The notes under the pieces: generated by a model
The model's input: the letters and a program-made list of their open reading frames with translations, nothing else
Database searches by the model: none
What the model was told of the DNA's origin: nothing
Shown: positions 39,801 through 52,600 of the stretch, piece after piece
Layout: each line of letters begins with the position of its first letter
How positions within the stretch are numbered: the stretch's first letter is position 1
Program-made: the position numbers and the translations under genes
From: Agriotes lineatus
Lineage: Eukaryota > Arthropoda > Insecta > Coleoptera > Elateridae
Direction of reading: 5' to 3'
DNA: 64,000 nucleotides
Assembly (NCBI GenBank): GCA_940337035.1
Contig: CALNHX010002956.1
Location: 62,001-126,000, forward strand

Positions 39801-42800
39801 TGGTGACCTTTGGTGACCTTTGGGGTGACCTTTGGTGACCTTTGAGGTGACCTTTGGTGACCTTTGGGGTGATCTTTGGTGACCTTTGGGGTGACCTTTG
39901 GTGACCTTTGGGGTGACCTTTGGTGACCTTTGGTGACCTTTGGTGACCTTTGGTGAGCTTTGGGGTGACCTTTGGTGACCTTTGAGGTTACCTTTGGTGA
40001 CCTTTGGGGTGACCTTTGGTGACCTTTGGGGTGACCTTTGGTGACCTTTGGTGACCTTTGGTGACCTTTGGTGACCTTTGGGGTGACCTTTGGTGACCTT
40101 TGGGGTGACCTTTGGTGACCTTTGGTGACCTTTGGTGACCTTTGGGGTGACCTTTGGTGACCTTTGGGGTGACCTTTGGTGACCTTTGGTAACCTTTGAG
40201 GTGACCTTTGGTGACCTTGGGGTGACGTTTGGTGACCTTTGGTGACCTTTGGGGTGGCCTTTGGTGACCTTTGGGGTGACCTTTGGTGCCCTTTTGGGTG
40301 ACCTTTGGTGACCTTTGATGACCTTTGGGGTGACCTTTGGTGACCTTTGGGGTGATCGTTGGTGACCTTTGGGGTAACCTTTGGTGACTTTTGGTGACCT
40401 TTGGTGACCTTTGGTGACCTTTGGGGTGACCTTTGGTGACCTTTGGTGACCTTTGGTGACCTTTGGTAACCTTTGGTGACCTTTGGTGACCTTTGGTGAC
40501 CTTTGGGGTGACCTTTGGTGACCTTTGGTGCTCTTTGGTGACCTTTGGTGACCTTTGGGGTGACCTTTGGTGACCTTTGGGGTGTCCTTTGGTGACCTTT
40601 GGTGATTTTTGGTGACCTTTGGTGACCTTTGGGGTGACCTTTGGTGACCTTTGGTGACCTTTGGGGTGACTTTTGGTGACCTTTGGGGTGACCTTTGGTG
40701 ACCTTTGGGGTGACCTTTGGTGACCTTTGGTGACCTTTGGCGACCTTTGGTGACCTTTGGGGTGACCTTTGGTGACCTTTGGGGTGACCTTTGGTGACCT
40801 TTGGTGACCTTTGGTGACCTTTGGTGATTTTTGGGGTGACCTTTGGTGACCTTTGGTGACCTTTGGGGTGACCTTTGGTGACCTTTGGTGACCTTTGGTG
40901 ACCTTTGGGGTGACCTTTGGTGACCTTTGGGGTGACCTTTGGTGACCTTTGGTGACCTTTGGTGACCTTTGAGGTGACCTTTGGTGACCTTGGGGTGACG
41001 TTTGGTGACCTTTGGTGACCTTTGGGGTGGCCTTTGGTGACCTTTGGGGTGACCTTTGGTGCCCTTTTGGGTGACCTTTGGTGACCTTTGATGACCTTTG
41101 GGGTGACCTTTGGTGACCTTTGGGGTGACCGTTGGTGACCTTTGGGGTAACCTTTGGTGACTTTTGGTGACCTTTGGTGACCTTTGGTGACCTTTGGGGT
41201 GATTTTTGGTGACCTTTGGTGACCTTTGGTGACCTTTGGTAACCTTTGGTGACCTTTGGTGACCTTTGGTGGCCTTTGGGGTGACCTTTGGTGACCTTTG
41301 GTGCTCTTTGGTGACCTTTGGTGACCTTTGGGGTGACCTTTGGTGACCTTTGGGGTGTCCTTTGGTGACCTTTGGTGATTTTTGGTGACCTTTGGTGACC
41401 TTTGGGGTGACCTTTGGTGACCTTTGGTGACCTTTGGGGTGACTTTTGGTGACCTTTGGGGTGACCTTTGGTGACCTTTGGGGTGACCTTTGGTGACCTT
41501 TGGTGACCTTTGGCGACCTTTGGTGACCTTTGGGGTGACCTTTGGTGACCTTTGGGGTGACCTTTGGTGACCTTTGGTGACCTTTGGTGACCTTTGGTGA
41601 TTTTTGGGGTGACCTTTGGTGACCTTTGGTGACCTTTGGGGTGACCTTTGGTGACCTTTGGTGACCTTTGGTGACCTTTGGGGTGACCTTTGGTGACCTT
41701 TGGGGTGACCTTTGGTGACCTTTGGTGACCTTTGGTGACCTTTGGTGACCTTTGGGGTGACCTTTGGTGACCTTTGGGGTGACCTTTGGGGTGACTTTTG
41801 GTGACCTTTGGGGTGACCTTTGGTGACCTTTGGGGTGACCTTTGGTGACCTTTGGTGACCTTTGGTGATTTTTGGGGTGACCTTTGGTGACCTTTGGTGA
41901 CCTTTGGGGTGACCTTTGGTGACCTTTGGTGACCTTTGGTGACCTTTGGGGTGACCTTTGGTGACCTTTGGTGACCTTTGGGGTGACTTTTGGTGACCTT
42001 TGGGGTGACCTTTGGTGACCTTTGGGGTGACCTTTGGTGACCTTTGGTGACCTTTGGTGATTTTTGGGGTGACCTTTGGTGACCTTTGGTGACCTTTGGG
42101 GTGACCTTTGGTGACCTTTGGTGACCTTTGGTGACCTTTGGGGTGACCTTTGGTGACCTTTGGGGTGACCTTTGGTGACCTTTGGTGACCTTTGGTGACC
42201 TTTGGTGACCTTTGGGGTGACCTTTGGTGACCTTTGGGGTGACCTTTGGTGACCTTTGGTGACCTTTGGTGATTTTTGGGGTGACCTTTGGTGACCTTTG
42301 GTGACCTTTGGGGTGACCTTTGGTGCCCTTTGGGGTGACCTTTGGTGACCTTTGGGGTGACCTTTGGTGACCTTTGGTGACCTTTGGTGACCTTTGGTGA
42401 GCTTTGGGGTGACCTTTGGTGACCTTTGAGGTGACCTTTGGTGACATTTGGGGTGACCTTTGGTGACCTTTGGGGTGACCTTTGGTGACCTTTGGTGACC
42501 TTTGGTAACCTTTGGTGACCTTTGGGGTGACCTTTGGTGACCTTTGGGGTGACCTTTGGTGACCTTTGGTGACCTTTGGTGACCTTTGGGGTGACCTTTG
42601 GTGACCTTTGGGGTGACCTTTGGTGACCTTTGGTGACCTTTGGGGTGACCTTTGGTGACCTTTGGGGTGACCTTTGGTGACCTTTGGTGACCTTTGGGGT
42701 GACCTTTGGTGACCTTTGGTGACCTTTGGGGTGACCTTTGGTGACCTTTGGTGACCTTTGGTAACCTTTGGTGACCTTTGGTGACCTTTGGGGTATCCTT

Positions 42801-44260
42801 TGGTGACCTTTGGTGAGCTTTGGTGACCTTTGGTGACCTTTGGGGTGACCTTTGGTGACCTTTGGGGTGACCTTTGGTAACCTTTGGTGACCTTTGGTGA
42901 CCTTTGGTGACCTTTGGGGTGACCTTTGGTGACCTTTGGGGTGACCTTTGGTGACCTTTGGGGTGACCTTTGGTGACCTTTGGGGTGACCTTTGGTGAAT
43001 TTTGGTGACCTTTGGTGATTTTTGGTGACCTTTGGTGACCTTTGGTGACCTTTGAGGTGACCTATGGTGACCTTTGGGGTGACCCTTGGTGACCTTTGGT
43101 GACCTTTGGTGACCTTTGGTGACCTTTAGGGTGACCTTTGGTGACCTTTGAGGTGACCTTTGGTGACCTTTGGGGTGACCTTTGGTGACCTTTGGGGTGA
43201 CCTTTGGTGACCTTTGGGGTGACCTTTGGTGACCTTTGGTGACCTTTGGTGACCTTTGGTGACCTTTGGGGTGACCTTTGGTGACCTTTGGTGACCTTTG
43301 GGGTGACCTTTGGTGTCCTTTGGGGTGACCTTTGGTGACCTCTGGGGTGACCTTTGGTGACCTTTGGTGACCTTTGGTGACCTTTGATGACCTTTGGGGT
43401 GACCTTTGGTGACCTTTGGGGTGACCTTTGGGGTGACCTTTGGTGATATTTGGTGACCTTTGGTGACCTTTGGGGTGACCTTTGGTGACCTTTGGGGTGA
43501 CCTTTGGTGCCCTTTGGTGACCTTTGGGGTAACTTTTGATGACCTTTGGGGTGACCTTTGGTGACCTTTGGTGTGACCTTTGGTGACCTTTGGTGACCTT
43601 TGGTGACCTTTGGTGACCTTTGGGGTGACCTTTGGTGACCTTTGGGGTGACCTTTGGTGACCTCTGGGGTGACCTTTGGTGACCTTTGGTGACCTTTGGT
43701 GACCTTTGATGACCTTTGGGGTGACCTTTGGTGACCTTTGGGGTGACCTTTGGTGTGACCTTTGGTGACCTTTGGTGACCTTTGGTGACCTTTGGGGTGA
43801 CCTTTGATGACCTTTGGGGTGACCTTTGGTGACCTTTGGGGTGACCTTTGGGGTGACCTTTGGTGACCTTTGGTGACCTTTGGTGACCTTTGGTGACCTT
43901 TGGGGTGACCTTTGGTGACCTTTGGGGTGACCTTTGGTGACCTTTGGGGTGACCTTTGGTGACCTTTGGTGACCTTTGGTGACCTTTGGTGACCTTTGGG
44001 GTGACCTTTGGTGACCTTTGGTGACCTTTGGGGTGACCTTTGGTGTCCTTTGGGGTGACCTTTGGTGACCTCTGGGGTGACCTTTGGTGACCTTTGGTGA
44101 CCTTTGGTGACCTTTGATGACCTTTGGGGTGACCTTTGGTGACCTTTGGGGTGACCTTTGGGGTGACCTTTGGTGACCTTTGGTGACCTTTGGTGACCTT
44201 TGGTGACCTTTGGGGTGACCTTTGGTGACCTTTGGGGTGACCTTTGGTGATCTTTGGTGA
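36851..44260. repeat. Array segment related to the 20.5-25.8 kb block plus a partial 4.07-kb-offset copy
   Basis: This stretch is the same satellite. Its left part shares ordered variants with about 20.5-25.8 kb (GAAATTT 21518/37960, GACATTT 25808/42443). Its right part (about 42.42-44.26 kb) matches 46.49-48.33 kb at 4,068-4,078 bp: GACATTT 42443/46511, GAGGTGACCTATGG 43054/47122, GATATTT 43445/47513, GATCTTT 44249/48327. The final 10-bp change in offset equals one unit. I see no gene or unique sequence here. Confidence 0.75.
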
Positions 44261-47200
44261 CCTTTGGGGTAACCTTTGGTGACCTTTGGTGACCTTTGGG
44301 GTGACCTTTGGTGACCTTTGAGGTGACCTTTGGTGACCTTTGGGGTGACCTTTGGTGACCTTTGGGGTGACCTTTGGTGACCTTTGGGGTGACCTTTGGT
44401 GACCTTTGGTGACCTTTGGTGACCTTTGGTGACCTTTGGGGTGACCTTTGGTGACCTTTGGTGACCTTTGGGGTGACCTTTGGTGACCTTTGGTGACCTT
44501 TGGTGACCTTTGGTGAGCTTTGGGGTGACCTTTGGTGACCTTTGAGGTGACCTTTGGTGACCTTTGGGGTGACCTTTGGTGACCTTTGGGGTGACCTTTG
44601 GTGACCTTTGGTGACCTTTGGTGACCTTTGGTGACCTTTGGGGTGACCTTTGGTGACCTTTGGGGTGACCTTTGGTGACCTTTGGTGACCTTTAGTGACC
44701 TTTGGGGTGACCTTTGGTGACCTTTGGGGTGACCTTTGGTGACCTTTGGTAACCTTTGAGGTGACCTTTGGTGACCTTGGGGTGACGTTTGGTGACCTTT
44801 GGTGACCTTTGGGGTGGCCTTTGGTGACCTTTGAGGTGACCTTTGGTGCCCTTTTGGGTGACCTTTGGTGACCTTTGATGACCTTTGGGGTGACCTTTGG
44901 TGACCTTTGGGGTGACCGTTGGTGACCTTTGGGGTAACCTTTGGTGACTTTTGGTGACCTTTGGTGACCTTTGGTGACCTTTGGGGTGACCTTTGGTGAC
45001 CTTTGGTGACCTTTGGTGACCTTTGGTAACCTTTGGTGACCTTTGGTGACCTTTGGTGACCTTTGGGGTGATCTTTGGTGACCTTTGGTGCTCTTTGGTG
45101 ACCTTTGGTGACCTTTGGGGTGACCTTTGGTGACCTTTGGGGTGACCTTTGGTGACCTTTGGTGACCTTTGGGGTGACTTTTGGTGACCTTTGGGGTGAC
45201 CTTTGGTGACCTTTGGGGTGACCTTTGGTGACCTTTGGTGACCTTTGGCGACCTTTGGTGACCTTTGGGGTGACCTTTGGTGACCTTTGGGGTGACCTTT
45301 GGTGACCTTTGGTGACCTTTGGTGACCTTTGGTGATTTTTGGGGTGACCTTTGGTGACCTTTGGTGACCTTTGGGGTGACCTTTGGTGACCTTTGGTGAC
45401 CTTTGGTGACCTTTGGGGTGACCTTTGGTGACCTTTGGGGTGACCTTTGGTGACCTTTGGTGACCTTTGGTGACCTTTGGTGACCTTTGAGGTGACCTTT
45501 GGTGACCTTGGGGTGACGTTTGGTGACCTTTGGTGACCTTTGGGGTGGCCTTTGGTGACCTTTGGGGTGACCTTTGGTGCCCTTTTGGGTGACCTTTGGT
45601 GACCTTTGATGACCTTTGGGGTGACCTTTGGTGACCTTTGGGGTGACCGTTGGTGACCTTTGGGGTAACCTTTGGTGACTTTTGGTGACCTTTGGTGACC
45701 TTTGGTGACCTTTGGGGTGATTTTTGGTGACCTTTGGTGACCTTTGGTGACCTTTGGTAACCTTTGGTGACCTTTGGTGACCTTTGGTGGCCTTTGGGGT
45801 GACCTTTGGTGACCTTTGGTGCTCTTTGGTGACCTTTGGTGACCTTTGGGGTGACCTTTGGTGACCTTTGGGGTGTCCTTTGGTGACCTTTGGTGATTTT
45901 TGGTGACCTTTGGTGACCTTTAGGGTGACCTTTGGTGACCTTTGGTGACCTTTGGGGTGACTTTTGGTGACCTTTGGGGTGACCTTTGGTGACCTTTGGG
46001 GTGACCTTTGGTGACCTTTGGTGACCTTTGGCGACCTTTGGTGACCTTTGGGGTGACCTTTGGTGACCTTTGGGGTGACCTTTGGTGACCTTTGGTGACC
46101 TTTGGTGACCTTTGGTGATTTTTGGGGTGACCTTTGGTGACCTTTGGTGACCTTTGGGGTGACCTTTGGTGACCTTTGGTGACCTTTGGTGACCTTTGGG
46201 GTGACCTTTGGTGACCTTTGGGGTGACCTTTGGTGACCTTTGGTGACCTTTGGTGACCTTTGGTGACCTTTGGGGTGACCTTTGGTGACCTTTGGGGTGA
46301 CCTTTGGTGACCTTTGGTGACCTTTGGTGACCTTTGGTGATTTTTGGGGTGACCTTTGGTGACCTTTGGTGACCTTTGGGGTGACCTTTGGTGCCCTTTG
46401 GGGTGACCTTTGGTGACCTTTGGGGTGACCTTTGGTGACCTTTGGTGACCTTTGGTGACCTTTGGTGAGCTTTGGGGTGACCTTTGGTGACCTTTGAGGT
46501 GACCTTTGGTGACATTTGGGGTGACCTTTGGTGACCTTTGGGGTGACCTTTGGTGACCTTTGGTGACCTTTGGTAACCTTTGGTGACCTTTGGGGTGACC
46601 TTTGGTGACCTTTGGGGTGACCTTTGGTGACCTTTGGTGACCTTTGGTGACCTTTGGGGTGACGTTTGGTGACCTTTGGGGTGACCTTTGGTGACCTTTG
46701 GTGACCTTTGGGGTGACCTTTGGTGACCTTTGGGGTGACCTTTGGTGACCTTTGGTGACCTTTGGGGTGACTTTTGGTGACCTTTGGTGACCTTTGGGGT
46801 GACCTTTGGTGACGTTTGGTGACCTTTGGTAACCTTTGGTGACCTTTGGTGACCTTTGGGGTATCCTTTGGTGACCTTTGGTGAGCTTTGGTGACCTTTG
46901 GTGACCTTTGGGGTGACCTTTGGTGACCTTTGGGGTGACCTTTGGTAACCTTTGGTGACCTTTGGTGACCTTTGGTGACCTTTGGGGTGACCTTTGGTGA
47001 CCTTTGGGGTGACCTTTGGTGACCTTTGGGGTGACCTTTGGTGACCTTTGGGGTGACCTTTGGTGAATTTTGGTGACCTTTGGTGATTTTTGGTGACCTT
47101 TGGTGACCTTTGGTGACCTTTGAGGTGACCTATGGTGACCTTTGGGGTGACCCTTGGTGACCTTTGGTGACCTTTGGTGACCTTTGGTGACCTTTAGGGT

Positions 47201-49620
47201 GACCTTTGGTGACCTTTGAGGTGACCTTTGGTGACCTTTGGGGTGACCTTTGGTGACCTTTGGGGTGACCTTTGGTGACCTTTGGGGTGACCTTTGGTGA
47301 CCTTTGGTGACCTTTGGTGACCTTTGGTGACCTTTGGGGTGACCTTTGGTGACCTTTGGTGACCTTTGGGGTGACCTTTGGTGTCCTTTGGGGTGACCTT
47401 TGGTGACCTCTGGGGTGACCTTTGGTGACCTTTGGTGACCTTTGGTGACCTTTGATGACCTTTGGGGTGACCTTTGGTGACCTTTGGGGTGACCTTTGGG
47501 GTGACCTTTGGTGATATTTGGTGACCTTTGGTGACCTTTGGGGTGACCTTTGGTGACCTTTGGGGTGACCTTTGGTGCCCTTTGGTGACCTTTGGGGTGA
47601 CTTTTGATGACCTTTGGGGTGACCTTTGGTGACCTTTGGTGTGACCTTTGGTGACCTTTGGTGACCTTTGGTGACCTTTGGTGACCTTTGGGGTGACCTT
47701 TGGTGACCTTTGGGGTGACCTTTGGTGACCTCTGGGGTGACCTTTGGTGACCTTTGGTGACCTTTGGTGACCTTTGATGACCTTTGGGGTGACCTTTGGT
47801 GACCTTTGGGGTGACCTTTGGTGTGACCTTTGGTGACCTTTGGTGACCTTTGGTGACCTTTGGTGACCTTTGGGGTGACCTTTGATGACCTTTGGGGTGA
47901 CCTTTGGTGACCTTTGGGGTGACCTTTGGGGTGACCTTTGGTGACCTTTGGTGACCTTTGGTGACCTTTGGTGACCTTTGGGGTGACCTTTGGTGACCTT
48001 TGGGGTGACCTTTGGTGACCTTTGGGGTGACCTTTGGTGACCTTTGGTGACCTTTGGTGACCTTTGGTGACCTTTGGGGTGACCTTTGGTGACCTTTGGT
48101 GACCTTTGGGGTGACCTTTGGTGTCCTTTGGGGTGACCTTTGGTGACCTCTGGGGTGACCTTTGGTGACCTTTGGTGACCTTTGGTGACCTTTGATGACC
48201 TTTGGGGTGACCTTTGGTGACCTTTGGGGTGACCTTTGGGGTGACCTTTGGTGACCTTTGGTGACCTTTGGTGACCTTTGGTGACCTTTGGGGTGACCTT
48301 TGGTGACCTTTGGGGTGACCTTTGGTGATCTTTGGTGACCTTTGGGGTAACCTTTGGTGACCTTTGGTGACCTTTGGGGTGACCTTTGGTGACCTTTGAG
48401 GTGACCTTTGGTGACCTTTGGGGTGACCTTTGGTGACCTTTGGGGTGACCTTTGGTGACCTTTGGGGTGACCTTTGGTGACCTTTGGTGACCTTTGGTGA
48501 CCTTTGGTGACCTTTGGGGTGACCTTTGGTGACCTTTGGTGACCTTTGGGGTGACCTTTGGTGACCTTTGGGGTGACTTTTGGTGACCTTTGGGGTGACC
48601 TTTGGTTACCTTTGGTGACCTTTGGTGACCTTTGATGACCTTTGGGGTGACCTTTGGTGACCTTTGGTGACCTTTGGGGTGACCTTTGGTGACCTTTAGG
48701 GTGACCTTTGGTGACCTTTGGTGACCTTTGATGACCTTTGGGGTGACCTTTGGTGACCTTTGGTGACCTTTGGTAACCTTTGGTGACCTTTGGGGTGACC
48801 TTTGGTGACCTTTGGTGACCTTTGGGGTGACCTTTGGTGACCTTTGGGTGACCTTTGGTGACCTTTGGTGACCTTTGGGGTGACCTTTGGTGACCTTTAG
48901 GGTGACCTTTGGTGACCTTTGGTGACCTTTGATGACCTTTGGGGTGACCTTTGGTGACCTTTGGGGTGACCTTTGGTGACCTTTGGTGACCTTTGGTGAC
49001 CTTTGGGGTGACCTTTGGGGTGACCTTTGGTGACCTTTGGTGACCTTTGGTGACCTTTGGGGTGACCTTTGGGGTGACCTTTGGGGTGACCTTTGGTGAC
49101 CTTTGAGGTGACCTTTGGTGACCTTTGGGGTGACCTTTGGTGACCTTTGGTGACCTTTGGTGACCTTTGGGGTGACCTTTGGGGTGACCTTTGGTGCCCT
49201 TTGAGGTGACCTTTGGTGACCTTTGGGGTGACCTTTGGTGACCTTTGGTGACCTTTGGGGTGACCTTTGGTGACCTTTGGGGTGACCTTTGATGACCTTT
49301 GGGGTGACCTTTGGTGACCTTTGGGGTGACCTTTGGTGACCTTTGGTGACCTTTGGTGACCTTTGGGGTGACCTTTGGTGACCTTTGGGGTGACCTTTGG
49401 TGACCTTTTTTGACCTTTGGGGTGACCTTTGGTGACCTTTGGTGACCTTTGGGGTGACCTTTGGGGTGACCTTTGGTGACCTTTGAGGTGACCTTTGGTG
49501 ACCTTTGGGGTGACCTTTGGTGACCTTTGGTGGCCTTTGGTGACCTTTGGGGTGACCTTTGGTGACCTTTGGGGTGACCTTTGGTGCCCTTTGGTGACCT
49601 TTGGGGTGACCTTTGGTGAC
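44261..49620. repeat. Higher-order repeat, ~5.3 kb tandem block, copy 1
   Basis: Ordered markers recur about 5.3 kb downstream. GAGCTTTGGGG 44515/49875 gives 5,360, GACATTT 46511/51860 and GAGGTGACCTATGG 47122/52471 both give 5,349, and GATATTT 47513/52810, GATCTTT 48327/53624 and T6 49406/54703 all give 5,297. The 52-bp step between 47122 and 47513 is a run of units containing a CCCTTGG variant that copy 2 has lost. The next copy starts where this one ends. Confidence 0.87.
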
Positions 49621-52600
49621 CTTTGGGGTAACCTTTGGTGACCTTTGGTGACCTTTGGGGTGACCTTTGGTGACCTTTGAGGTGACCTTTGGTGACCTTT
49701 GGGGTGACCTTTGGTGACCTTTGGGGTGACCTTTGGTGACCTTTGGGGTGACCTTTGGTGACCTTTGGTGACCTTTGGTGACCTTTGGTGACCTTTGGGG
49801 TGACCTTTGGTGACCTTTGGTGACCTTTGGGGTGACCTTTGGTGACCTTTGGTGACCTTTGGTGACCTTTGGTGAGCTTTGGGGTGACCTTTGGTGACCT
49901 TTGAGGTGACCTTTGGTGACCTTTGGGGTGACCTTTGGTGACCTTTGGGGTGACCTTTGGTGACCTTTGGTGACCTTTGGTGACCTTTGGTGACCTTTGG
50001 GGTGACCTTTGGTGACCTTTGGGGTGACCTTTGGTGACCTTTGGTGACCTTTAGTGACCTTTGGGGTGACCTTTGGTGACCTTTGGGGTGACCTTTGGTG
50101 ACCTTTGGTAACCTTTGAGGTGACCTTTGGTGACCTTGGGGTGACGTTTGGTGACCTTTGGTGACCTTTGGGGTGGCCTTTGGTGACCTTTGAGGTGACC
50201 TTTGGTGCCCTTTTGGGTGACCTTTGGTGACCTTTGATGACCTTTGGGGTGACCTTTGGTGACCTTTGGGGTGACCGTTGGTGACCTTTGGGGTAACCTT
50301 TGGTGACTTTTGGTGACCTTTGGTGACCTTTGGTGACCTTTGGGGTGACCTTTGGTGACCTTTGGTGACCTTTGGTGACCTTTGGTAACCTTTGGTGACC
50401 TTTGGTGACCTTTGGTGACCTTTGGGGTGACCTTTGGTGACCTTTGGTGCTCTTTGGTGACCTTTGGTGACCTTTGGGGTGACCTTTGGTGACCTTTGGG
50501 GTGACCTTTGGTGACCTTTGGTGACCTTTGGGGTGACTTTTGGTGACCTTTGGGGTGACCTTTGGTGACCTTTGGGGTGACCTTTGGTGACCTTTGGTGA
50601 CCTTTGGCGACCTTTGGTGACCTTTGGGGTGACCTTTGGTGACCTTTGGGGTGACCTTTGGTGACCTTTGGTGACCTTTGGTGATTTTTGGGGTGACCTT
50701 TGGTGACCTTTGGTGACCTTTGGGGTGACCTTTGGTGACCTTTGGTGACCTTTGGTGACCTTTGGGGTGACCTTTGGTGACCTTTGGGGTGACCTTTGGT
50801 GACCTTTGGTGACCTTTGGTGACCTTTGGTGACCTTTGAGGTGACCTTTGGTGACCTTGGGGTGACGTTTGGTGACCTTTGGTGACCTTTGGGGTGGCCT
50901 TTGGTGACCTTTGGGGTGACCTTTGGTGCCCTTTTGGGTGACCTTTGGTGACCTTTGATGACCTTTGGGGTGACCTTTGGTGACCTTTGGGGTGACCGTT
51001 GGTGACCTTTGGGGTAACCTTTGGTGACTTTTGGTGACCTTTGGTGACCTTTGGTGACCTTTGGGGTGATTTTTGGTGACCTTTGGTGACCTTTGGTGAC
51101 CTTTGGTAACCTTTGGTGACCTTTGGTGACCTTTGGTGGCCTTTGGGGTGACCTTTGGTGACCTTTGGTGCTCTTTGGTGACCTTTGGTGACCTTTGGGG
51201 TGACCTTTGGTGACCTTTGGGGTGTCCTTTGGTGACCTTTGGTGATTTTTGGTGACCTTTGGTGACCTTTAGGGTGACCTTTGGTGACCTTTGGTGACCT
51301 TTGGGGTGACTTTTGGTGACCTTTGGGGTGACCTTTGGTGACCTTTGGGGTGACCTTTGGTGACCTTTGGTGACCTTTGGCGACCTTTGGTGACCTTTGG
51401 GGTGACCTTTGGTGACCTTTGGGGTGACCTTTGGTGACCTTTGGTGACCTTTGGTGACCTTTGGTGATTTTTGGGGTGACCTTTGGTGACCTTTGGTGAC
51501 CTTTGGGGTGACCTTTGGTGACCTTTGGTGACCTTTGGTGACCTTTGGGGTGACCTTTGGTGACCTTTGGGGTGACCTTTGGTGACCTTTGGTGACCTTT
51601 GGTGACCTTTGGTGACCTTTGGGGTGACCTTTGGTGACCTTTGGGGTGACCTTTGGTGACCTTTGGTGACCTTTGGTGACCTTTGGTGATTTTTGGGGTG
51701 ACCTTTGGTGACCTTTGGTGACCTTTGGGGTGACCTTTGGTGCCCTTTGGGGTGACCTTTGGTGACCTTTGGGGTGACCTTTGGTGACCTTTGGTGACCT
51801 TTGGTGACCTTTGGTGAGCTTTGGGGTGACCTTTGGTGACCTTTGAGGTGACCTTTGGTGACATTTGGGGTGACCTTTGGTGACCTTTGGGGTGACCTTT
51901 GGTGACCTTTGGTGACCTTTGGTAACCTTTGGTGACCTTTGGGGTGACCTTTGGTGACCTTTGGGGTGACCTTTGGTGACCTTTGGTGACCTTTGGTGAC
52001 CTTTGGGGTGACGTTTGGTGACCTTTGGGGTGACCTTTGGTGACCTTTGGTGACCTTTGGGGTGACCTTTGGTGACCTTTGGGGTGACCTTTGGTGACCT
52101 TTGGTGACCTTTGGGGTGACCTTTGGTGACCTTTGGTGACCTTTGGGGTGACCTTTGGTGACGTTTGGTGACCTTTGGTAACCTTTGGTGACCTTTGGTG
52201 ACCTTTGGGGTATCCTTTGGTGACCTTTGGTGAGCTTTGGTGACCTTTGGTGACCTTTGGGGTGACCTTTGGTGACCTTTGGGGTGACCTTTGGTAACCT
52301 TTGGTGACCTTTGGTGACCTTTGGTGACCTTTGGGGTGACCTTTGGTGACCTTTGGGGTGACCTTTGGTGACCTTTGGGGTGACCTTTGGTGACCTTTGG
52401 GGTGACCTTTGGTGAATTTTGGTGACCTTTGGTGATTTTTGGTGACCTTTGGTGACCTTTGGTGACCTTTGAGGTGACCTATGGTGACCTTTGGGGTGAC
52501 CTTTGGTGACCTTTGAGGTGACCTTTGGTGACCTTTGGGGTGACCTTTGGTGACCTTTGGGGTGACCTTTGGTGACCTTTGGGGTGACCTTTGGTGACCT